33,921 nt of DNA from Thiomargarita sp. (GTDB lineage Bacteria; Pseudomonadota; Gammaproteobacteria; Beggiatoales; Beggiatoaceae). Under the pieces are notes generated by a model that was not told the DNA's origin, did not search any database, and saw only the letters and a program-made list of their open reading frames with translations. The stretch spans positions 1 to 33,921 of the forward strand of contig DYSU01000005.1 in the NCBI GenBank assembly GCA_020726335.1, written 5' to 3'. Made by a program: the position numbers and the translations under genes. This document shows positions 27,965 through 33,921 of this stretch, one piece after another (positions within the stretch are counted from its first letter, which is position 1; every line of letters starts with the position of its first letter).

Positions 27965-29281
27965 ATGTTAGAACCCGTCAAGATTGGATTATTTGGTTTA
28001 GGCACGGTAGGCTGTGGGGTGGTCAACGTGTTACAACGCAATACCAATGAGCTTACGCGCCGTGCAGGGCGCAAAATTCAAATCAGCCACGCCAGTGTCC
28101 GCAATATAAACAAAAGCCGCTTGTGTAATACCCAAGGCATTGTATTGACTGAAAAACCCATGGATTTGGTGAATAATCCCGACATTGACATCGTGGTAGA
28201 ATTGATTGGCGGCACCACCCGCGCTTTTGAATTGGTGATGAAAGCCATCAAACAAGGCAAACATGTGGTCACCGCCAACAAAGCCTTGATTGCGTTGCAC
28301 GGCAATGAAATTTTTGCCGCCGCCCAAGCGATGGGGGTCAATGTCGCATTTGAAGCGGCGGTGGCAGGCGGCATTCCCATTATCAAAGCAATTCGTGAAG
28401 GCTTAAGTGGCAATAAAATCAATTGGTTGGCGGGGATTATCAACGGCACCAGCAATTTTATTCTCACCGAAATGCAACAAAAAGGCCGCAGTTTTGCCGA
28501 TGTCTTGGCCGAAGCACAAAAATTAGGCTATGCCGAAGCGGACCCCACGTTTGATATTCAAGGCATTGATGCCGCACATAAATTGACGATTTTGGCTTCA
28601 ATCGCGTTTGGTATCCCGTTGCAATTTAACCGCGTTTATACCGAAGGCATCACCCAAATCCATGCCGACGATGTCCAATACGCTGAAAAATTTGGCTATA
28701 AAATTAAACACTTAGGAATCGCTAAACAAAGCAATCAGGGGGTTGAATTGCGGGTACATCCCGCCTTGATTCCCGAGCGTTGTTTGATTGCCAACGTCAA
28801 CGGTGTGATGAACGCAATCTTGGTCCACGGCGATGCCGTGGGTGCGACGTTGTATTATGGTGCGGGCGCGGGTTCAAACCCAACCGCTTCGGCGGTGGTG
28901 TCTGATTTATTGGACGTGGTGCGCACATTGACCGTTGACCCTGAAAACCGTGTGCCGCATTTGGCGTTTCAACCCAATGCAATTTCTGCCCTCCCCATTT
29001 TGTCGTTGGCCGAGATTGAAACCGCCTATTATTTGCGCTTGCGTGCCATTGATGAACCGGGGGTATTGGCCAAAGTGGCAACCATTTTGAGCCAAGGCGG
29101 CATCAGTATTGAGGCGATTTATCAACACGAACCAAAAACAGGGCAAAAAGACGTGGACATTGTGTTGTTGACACATAAAGTTAAAGAAAAACAATTAGAT
29201 AAAGCATTAAACGCCCTTGAGGCATTGCCCGATGTGGTGGGCGATGTCACACGCATTCGGTTAGAAACTTTAGACGCTTAA
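27965..29281 (+). CDS. hom: homoserine dehydrogenase
   Basis: Hom reduces aspartate semialdehyde to homoserine on the way to threonine and methionine. The 438-residue protein has the NAD(P) motif GLGTVGCGVV, the TANKALIALHG segment, NGTSNFILTEM and the active-site region GYAEADPTFDIQGIDAAHK. A C-terminal ACT domain (LRLRAIDEPGVLAKVATIL onwards) implies feedback control, probably by threonine. It is not fused to aspartokinase. The ATG at 27965 has AGGAG eleven bases upstream, somewhat far. thrC, the usual neighbour, is missing; recA follows after six bases. Confidence 0.95.
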   Translation: MLEPVKIGLFGLGTVGCGVVNVLQRNTNELTRRAGRKIQISHASVRNINKSRLCNTQGIVLTEKPMDLVNNPDIDIVVELIGGTTRAFELVMKAIKQGKHVVTANKALIALHGNEIFAAAQAMGVNVAFEAAVAGGIPIIKAIREGLSGNKINWLAGIINGTSNFILTEMQQKGRSFADVLAEAQKLGYAEADPTFDIQGIDAAHKLTILASIAFGIPLQFNRVYTEGITQIHADDVQYAEKFGYKIKHLGIAKQSNQGVELRVHPALIPERCLIANVNGVMNAILVHGDAVGATLYYGAGAGSNPTASAVVSDLLDVVRTLTVDPENRVPHLAFQPNAISALPILSLAEIETAYYLRLRAIDEPGVLAKVATILSQGGISIEAIYQHEPKTGQKDVDIVLLTHKVKEKQLDKALNALEALPDVVGDVTRIRLETLDA

Positions 29282-29287
29282 CGGGAA

Positions 29288-30316
29288 ATGATGATGGATG
29301 ACAACAAAAAGCAAGCTTTAGGCACCACTTTATTGCAAATAGAAAAACAGTTTGGCAAAGGTGCCATCATGCGCTTGGGCGACGCGCCTGCCATCACCGA
29401 TATTGATGTGGTTTCCACGGGTTCTATCGGCTTGGACATTGCGCTGGGCATCGGCGGTTTGCCGCGTGGGCGGGTGGTGGAAATTTACGGCCCCGAATCT
29501 TCAGGCAAAACCACGTTGACCTTGCATGTGATTGCTGAAATGCAAAAAATGGGCGGCACAGCGGCGTTTATTGATGCTGAACATGCGTTGGACAGCGCGT
29601 ATGCGGCTAAATTGGGGGTGAATATCAATGAATTGTTGATTTCCCAACCCGACACAGGTGAACAAGCGTTGGAAATCACCGACATGCTGGTGCGCTCTGG
29701 CACGGTGGATGTGATTGTCATTGATTCGGTGGCCGCTTTAACGCCCAAAGCGGAAATTGAAGGCGGCATGGGCGACAGCCACATGGGATTACAAGCGCGG
29801 TTGATGTCGCAAGCGTTGCGTAAACTCACCGCCAACATTAAACGCCACAACACTTTGTTGATTTTTATCAATCAAATTCGGATGAAAATCGGTGTGATGT
29901 TTGGGAGTCCAGAAACCACGACAGGCGGCAATGCGTTGAAGTTTTATGCGTCGGTGCGCTTGGATATTCGCCGCACGGGGGCAATCAAAAAAGGTGAAGA
30001 CGTGCTGGGCAATGAAACCAAGGTTAAAGTGCTGAAAAATAAAATGGCACCACCGTTTAAAGAGGTGCATTTTGACATTCTCTATGGTGAAGGCATTTCC
30101 CGCGAAAGCGAATTGATTGATTTGGGTGTCCAACTGGGTTTTATGGACAAAGCGGGGGCATGGTACAGCTATAATGGTGACCGTATCGGACAGGGTAAAG
30201 ACAATGTGCGCGTGTTTTTGCGCGAGCATCCCGCCCTTGTCACGCAACTGTCAAAACAAGTCATGGACGTGCTGTTGCCCAAAACCAAAACGACAACAGA
30301 GCCGCCAGAAGATTAA
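29288..30316 (+). CDS. recA: recombinase RecA
   Basis: RecA forms filaments on single-stranded DNA, exchanges strands and stimulates LexA self-cleavage. The 342-residue protein has Walker [21 protein letters not shown], Walker [11 protein letters not shown], the L2 region [21 protein letters not shown], and a short C-terminal tail ending in Glu-Asp. Three ATG codons in a row (29288, 29291, 29294) make the exact start uncertain; the ribosome binding site is poor (GGGA). It lies six bases after hom, which suggests co-transcription. recX or cinA, common neighbours, are absent; a receiver protein follows after 20 bases. Confidence 0.97.
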   Translation: MMMDDNKKQALGTTLLQIEKQFGKGAIMRLGDAPAITDIDVVSTGSIGLDIALGIGGLPRGRVVEIYGPESSGKTTLTLHVIAEMQKMGGTAAFIDAEHALDSAYAAKLGVNINELLISQPDTGEQALEITDMLVRSGTVDVIVIDSVAALTPKAEIEGGMGDSHMGLQARLMSQALRKLTANIKRHNTLLIFINQIRMKIGVMFGSPETTTGGNALKFYASVRLDIRRTGAIKKGEDVLGNETKVKVLKNKMAPPFKEVHFDILYGEGISRESELIDLGVQLGFMDKAGAWYSYNGDRIGQGKDNVRVFLREHPALVTQLSKQVMDVLLPKTKTTTEPPED

Positions 30317-30336
30317 AACAGCCCGAGAAGCCCACG

Positions 30337-31197
30337 ATGAATGATGAAGATGATTTTTTTTGCCCTGAAGATGAGGCGAAAGTCAATGAGACATTGCCAG
30401 CCCGTGCGACTTGGCCCGTGTTGATTGTTGATGATGAAACGGCGGTGCATGATGTCACCCGTTTGGCGTTGTCGGATTTTAGTTATGCGGGCAAAGGCTT
30501 GCATTTATACCACGCTTATTCAGGCCAACAAGCAAAAACTCTGTTAAATCAACAGCCTGAAATTGCTTTGGTGTTGTTGGATGTGGTGATGGAGCATGAA
30601 CATGCAGGTTTGGAAGTGGTGGATTATATTCGCAATGAGTTGCACAATCCGTTTACCCGCATAGTGTTGCGCACAGGTCAACCCGGCACCGTGCCAGAAC
30701 GGGATGTGATTTTAAATTATGACATCAACGATTATAAAGAGAAAACGGAGCTGACCGCTGAAAAATTGTTCACGGTGCTGGTCAGCGCGTTGCGGACTTA
30801 CCAAGACTTCAGCCATATCAATCGGATGCGTTATGGGTTGAGTCAAATCAGCCATATTAATCATGCTTTATTGCAAATCGGCACGGTTGCTGATTTGGCT
30901 GATTATTTGTTGGCTCTGTTGGGCAGTTTGTTGAGCGCGGACTTTAGCGCGAAAATTGTTATCGATGGCGTGTTGTTGGCGCAACAAGGTGACAACACAG
31001 ATGAGCCTATGCCGTTGCAAGCGCAAGAGCCGATTTACAGCCGTCAACAAGCGCATTTGCAGTTGGCAAACGAACATTTGAGCTATATTGTGGTGCATCG
31101 AAGCCAAGGTTTTGATGAAGCAGAGCGGCAATTGCTGGCGATTTTTCATGCCAATATTCGCGCTGTATTGCCGTGTTGGCAACAAAAAATCACTTAG
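30337..31197 (+). CDS. response regulator with DUF3369 domain, no output enzyme
   Basis: The 286-residue protein has a receiver domain: acidic pair Asp32-Asp33 in LIVDDETAVHDVT, phosphoacceptor Asp82 in LVLLDVVME, LRTGQPGTVPERDVI and the basic motif NDYKEKTELT. The region after it (about 160-286) matches the beginning of DUF3369, a GAF-like domain that in related proteins precedes an HD-GYP or EAL domain. Here the protein stops after it, so no catalytic or DNA-binding output is present. The start ATG is 20 bases behind recA; no strong ribosome binding site. The 3' end overlaps the permease gene on the other strand by eight bases. Confidence 0.85.
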   Translation: MNDEDDFFCPEDEAKVNETLPARATWPVLIVDDETAVHDVTRLALSDFSYAGKGLHLYHAYSGQQAKTLLNQQPEIALVLLDVVMEHEHAGLEVVDYIRNELHNPFTRIVLRTGQPGTVPERDVILNYDINDYKEKTELTAEKLFTVLVSALRTYQDFSHINRMRYGLSQISHINHALLQIGTVADLADYLLALLGSLLSADFSAKIVIDGVLLAQQGDNTDEPMPLQAQEPIYSRQQAHLQLANEHLSYIVVHRSQGFDEAERQLLAIFHANIRAVLPCWQQKIT

Positions 31198-32404
31198 CCC
31201 GCAAAGCGGTGATGGGGTCAGATTGGGCGGCTTGATAGGCGGGATAAAACCCAAAAAACGCGCCGACGATGGACGACACACCCACGCCCAACAACAACGC
31301 GGGATAAGACACGATAAACGGCCATGCGTTGTATTGACTGACGGCATAGGTGATGGCCATGCCCAATAATATGCCTATGCACCCGCCCACCAATGACAAT
31401 AAAATGGATTCGCTTAAAAATTGCAGTTGAATATCGCTGCGTTTCGCACCCAAGGCGCGCCGAATGCCGATTTCCACTTTGCGCTCGGTGACTGAGGCCA
31501 ACATCACATTCATTACCCCGATACCGCCGACCAATAATGCAATGCTGCCGACAGCCCCCGACAACAGCGCGAACAATTGCATTTGTTTTTCAATGTGTTC
31601 GATGATGTCTTCTGCCGCCGTGATGATGAGCTGTAAATCAGGCACACGCGGGCGAAAATAGGTTTTGATTTCTTCTATCGCCAGATGATAATCGACATCG
31701 GGCTTCATGCGGGCAATGATGTTGTTGATTTCAGCATTGTCAAAAAAGCGCAAAGCGGTTTTAATCGGGATTAAAATGGTTTGGTCGGTTTGATAAGGCA
31801 AAATGCTTTGGCTGACCCCCGGTTTCAACACACCGATGATGGTGAACAGTTTATCGCCAATTTTCAGCCGTTGGCCAACCAACACAGGGGATTGACGGTT
31901 AAATGGCCAAGGGACGGTTTTCTCAGCCGACAACAATTGTTGGGCAATATCTGCCCCCAGCACACAAAAATAATGTTGTTTATCCAAGGGCGTTAGCAAA
32001 CGGCCTTGGGAAGTTGTTAATTTATTTAAATAATTGTATTCATCGGTCACGCCCAAAATATTGACATAATCAATCGCGCCTTGGAAATTGATAAAATGAC
32101 CGTCGCTGATAAACGGGGCAACCCGTTGTAATGTCGTGGTTTTTTGCGGTAACGCCAACGCATCATCTAATTTGATTTTCGGCATTTCCAGTTGGCCATT
32201 TTCGCTTTCATGAAAAATACTGCTGATATTGAGCAAATCCGTACCCAAGGCTTTGAATTCGCTCAAAGCTTGTTCTTGGGCAATTTGGGTAATGGTCATC
32301 ATCGCAATCACCGCACCGATACCAATGACAATGCCAATCAACGCCAGAACCGTGCGCTGTTTGCTTGCATATAGACTGCGGATTGCTTCGCGTAAATGCC
32401 ACAT
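31190..32404 (-). CDS. MacB/FtsX-type ABC transporter permease
   Basis: The 404-residue protein is a MacB-type permease. One membrane segment near the N-terminus (about 17-39) follows the typical MWHLREAIRSLYASKQRTVLALIGIVIGIGAV start. A large periplasmic MacB_PCD domain comes next, then three membrane segments in the FtsX domain. The mark MNVMLASVTERKVEIGIRRALGAKRSDI is highly conserved in this family. Substrates of relatives include lipoproteins, macrolides and peptides; none can be inferred here. Neither an ATP-binding subunit nor a membrane-fusion protein adjoins it in the window. The gene is divergent from the tusA-like gene. Confidence 0.9.
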   Translation of the reverse strand: MWHLREAIRSLYASKQRTVLALIGIVIGIGAVIAMMTITQIAQEQALSEFKALGTDLLNISSIFHESENGQLEMPKIKLDDALALPQKTTTLQRVAPFISDGHFINFQGAIDYVNILGVTDEYNYLNKLTTSQGRLLTPLDKQHYFCVLGADIAQQLLSAEKTVPWPFNRQSPVLVGQRLKIGDKLFTIIGVLKPGVSQSILPYQTDQTILIPIKTALRFFDNAEINNIIARMKPDVDYHLAIEEIKTYFRPRVPDLQLIITAAEDIIEHIEKQMQLFALLSGAVGSIALLVGGIGVMNVMLASVTERKVEIGIRRALGAKRSDIQLQFLSESILLSLVGGCIGILLGMAITYAVSQYNAWPFIVSYPALLLGVGVSSIVGAFFGFYPAYQAAQSDPITALRAK

Positions 32405-32430
32405 TGGTTTGTATTGCCAAATAAATACCC

Positions 32431-32439
32431 ATTTTAACA
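32431..32439 (-). promoter_or_regulatory. extended -10 candidate for the permease gene
   Basis: On the minus strand TGtTAAAAT lies about 27 bases before the permease ATG at 32404. No good -35 box is seen. Confidence 0.35.
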
Positions 32440-32458
32440 GTTTTTTCTGGCCTGAATT

Positions 32459-32467
32459 TGATATGAT
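32459..32467 (+). promoter_or_regulatory. extended -10 candidate for tusA-CDF
   Basis: TGaTATGAT lies 30 bases before the ATG at 32497, giving a leader of about 23 bases without a visible ribosome binding site. No good -35 box is seen. Confidence 0.4.
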
Positions 32468-32496
32468 TTGCGCCCATCAACCGACAACAACCGCTT

Positions 32497-32727
32497 ATGC
32501 CCATTATTTTAGACAGCCGTAGACTCTTGTGTCCCATGCCCGTGATTCGTTTGCAACAACTGGCCGAGCAGTTAAGCGCAGGCGAACAAATTGAAATGCA
32601 CTGCACCGATGTTGGCGTATTACACGATATTCCCGCATGGTGTCGCATCAAGGGCCATCACATGCTTAACGCCGCGCAACAAGCTGATTTGATTGTTTTT
32701 TTAATTCAATTGGGTGAAACCTCATGA
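32497..32727 (+). CDS. TusA/SirA-family sulfur carrier protein
   Basis: This 76-residue protein belongs to the TusA (SirA/YedF) family, small carriers that bind sulfur on a cysteine as a persulfide. The hallmark CPMP follows DSRRLL, with Cys12 as the sulfur-carrying residue; the rest fits the two-layer alpha/beta fold. TusA proper acts in tRNA 2-thiouridine synthesis, while relatives serve sulfur oxidation or other trafficking, so the exact member is not certain. The gene overlaps the metal exporter start (ATGA), suggesting co-translation. No ribosome binding site is obvious. Confidence 0.85.
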   Translation: MPIILDSRRLLCPMPVIRLQQLAEQLSAGEQIEMHCTDVGVLHDIPAWCRIKGHHMLNAAQQADLIVFLIQLGETS

Positions 32728-33914
32728 ACGAACGCACCGCTTATGCTTTAAAAGTCACATGGATTGGTGCGTGGATTAATTTGGTTTTATCCGCCGTCAA
32801 AATCTTTTTTGGTTGGTTAGGACACTCACCCGCCTTGATTGCCGACGGTATACATTCATTGTCAGATTTGGCCACCGATGTGATAGTCGTCTGGGGCAGT
32901 AAAGTGGGCGACAAATCAGCGGATTTAGATCACCCTTATGGCCATGCACGGATTGAAACTTTGGCCACCGTCATCATGGGTTTGGTTTTGTTTTTGCTGG
33001 CAGCGGGCATTTTTTGGGATGCCGCCAGCCGTTTGCTTCAGCCCGAACGCCTAACCCAACCCACCGCAATGGCCTTTTTGATTGCCCTGTTGTCAATCGT
33101 GGTGAAAGAAGCCTTGTATCGTTATACCATGGTGGCCGCGAAAAAAATTGATTCTCAACTGTTGCGCGCCAATGCTTGGCATCATCGCAGTGATGCTTTT
33201 TCCAGCGTGGTGGTGGGCATCGGGATTTTTGGCAATTTTTTGGGTATGCCGTGGTGGGACCCATTGGCTGCCATCGGCGTGGCATTGATGATCGCCCATT
33301 TGTCGCATGAACTGATATGGCAAGGTTTAAAAGAATTGATTGACACCGGTGCCAACCCCGACGAGCTGGCGGAAATAGAACAACTGTTGCAAAGCACTTC
33401 AGGTGTGAAAGACGTGCATTTATTGCGTACTCGCAAAATGGGCAACAAAGTGCTGGTGGATGTGCATTTGATTGTCGATGACAAAATCAGCGTTTCAGAA
33501 GGCCACCAAATCAGCGATGCCGTGCGTTTCAAGTTGATTGAATCCATCGACAACATCAGTGATGTGATGGTGCATATAGACCCTGAAAATGACGAACACC
33601 TCGACGGCCAAACGTGCATCAACCGCCGTTTGCCATTGCGCGGCCTGTTGATGCAACAATTACAGCAATATTGGCAAACCGTCACTTGGCGTGAACAATC
33701 TTTGTTTGCACAAATTCAACGCATTCATCTACACTATTTGCGCGGTCATTTATCGGTTGACATTTATTTTCCGCTGGAAATTTTATCCCATCCACGGCAA
33801 ACACCCAGCGAGCAAGCGCAACAATTGAGCGATAGGCTCAACCAAGCCTTGCCTGACAAAATTCACCATCCGCAAGGTGACTACACTTTACAATTGATGA
33901 TTTACTACAGTTGA
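32724..33914 (+). CDS. cation diffusion facilitator (CDF) metal exporter
   Basis: The 396-residue protein is a CDF-family exporter, moving divalent metal such as Zn, Fe, Mn or Cd out of the cytoplasm in exchange for protons. About six membrane segments fill residues 10-210. The transport site shows HSLSD in segment II and HHRSD in segment V. A cytoplasmic CDF dimerisation domain (about 210-290) contains VKDVHLLRTRKMGNKVLVDVH. About 100 further residues at the C-terminus exceed the 300 of E. coli FieF; this Gln- and His-containing tail occurs in some gammaproteobacterial members. The metal cannot be told from the sequence. The stop is seven bases from the window end. Confidence 0.92.
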   Translation: MNERTAYALKVTWIGAWINLVLSAVKIFFGWLGHSPALIADGIHSLSDLATDVIVVWGSKVGDKSADLDHPYGHARIETLATVIMGLVLFLLAAGIFWDAASRLLQPERLTQPTAMAFLIALLSIVVKEALYRYTMVAAKKIDSQLLRANAWHHRSDAFSSVVVGIGIFGNFLGMPWWDPLAAIGVALMIAHLSHELIWQGLKELIDTGANPDELAEIEQLLQSTSGVKDVHLLRTRKMGNKVLVDVHLIVDDKISVSEGHQISDAVRFKLIESIDNISDVMVHIDPENDEHLDGQTCINRRLPLRGLLMQQLQQYWQTVTWREQSLFAQIQRIHLHYLRGHLSVDIYFPLEILSHPRQTPSEQAQQLSDRLNQALPDKIHHPQGDYTLQLMIYYS

Positions 33915-33921
33915 TTCAAAC

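Overview
The window looks like a compact chromosomal segment of a gammaproteobacterium. It carries genes typical of that class: a DUF2333 protein, a FimV-like protein, BioH, RpoH with an RpoH box, AmgK/MurU, a DamX-like SPOR protein, HldD and Mpl. HldD implies LPS heptose and therefore a Gram-negative envelope. The hydrogenase-maturation genes and a V-type ATPase B subunit suggest energy flexibility; a sulfur-oxidising Thiotrichales/Beggiatoa-like lineage is a guess, not a demonstration. Codon style (TTG Leu, CAA Gln, AAA Lys) looks uniform, and I see no insertion sequence, integrase, phage gene, CRISPR array, rRNA or tRNA. No gene-free stretch exceeds about 200 bases.

Layout. 1-2.05 kb: the 5' tip of a divergent exported protein, then DUF2333 and a DUF457-type membrane protein. 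2.1-3.9 kb: hypB-hypD, converging on hldD. 5.0-10.35 kb: valS and a fimV-like gene. 10.36-10.93 kb: hypC-hypA on the minus strand, divergent from pdxA. 12.1-13.8 kb: a TPR protein, bioH and a DUF1451 zinc-ribbon gene. 13.8-14.7 kb: rpoH on the minus strand with a near-consensus promoter. 14.8-17.2 kb: the overlapping genes amgK-murU-pgeF (cell-wall recycling and editing). 17.15-22.8 kb, minus strand: ileS, a DamX-like gene and a lone V-type ATPase subunit B. 22.97-25.56 kb: two sensor-kinase-like genes, one with a receiver and a degenerate ATPase domain, one intact. 25.56-27.77 kb, minus strand: mpl, a DUF3862 lipoprotein gene and ubiX. 27.97-31.2 kb: hom, recA and a receiver-DUF3369 regulator. 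31.2-32.4 kb: a MacB-type permease on the minus strand. 32.5-33.9 kb: a TusA-family gene and a CDF metal exporter.

How the genes work together. The clearest theme is the envelope: heptose supply (HldD), muropeptide recycling by two routes (AmgK/MurU and Mpl), peptidoglycan editing (PgeF), and peptidoglycan-binding or polar proteins (FimV-like, DamX-like). A second theme is hydrogenase maturation: HypA, B, C and D are present in two places, but HypE, HypF and the hydrogenase are absent from the window. Several converging gene pairs overlap at their 3' ends with no room for a terminator between them. I found no convincing new multi-gene system. The most unusual items are the lone V-ATPase B subunit behind damX, the kinase pair with a degenerate partner, and a GC-rich stem-loop between hldD and valS.
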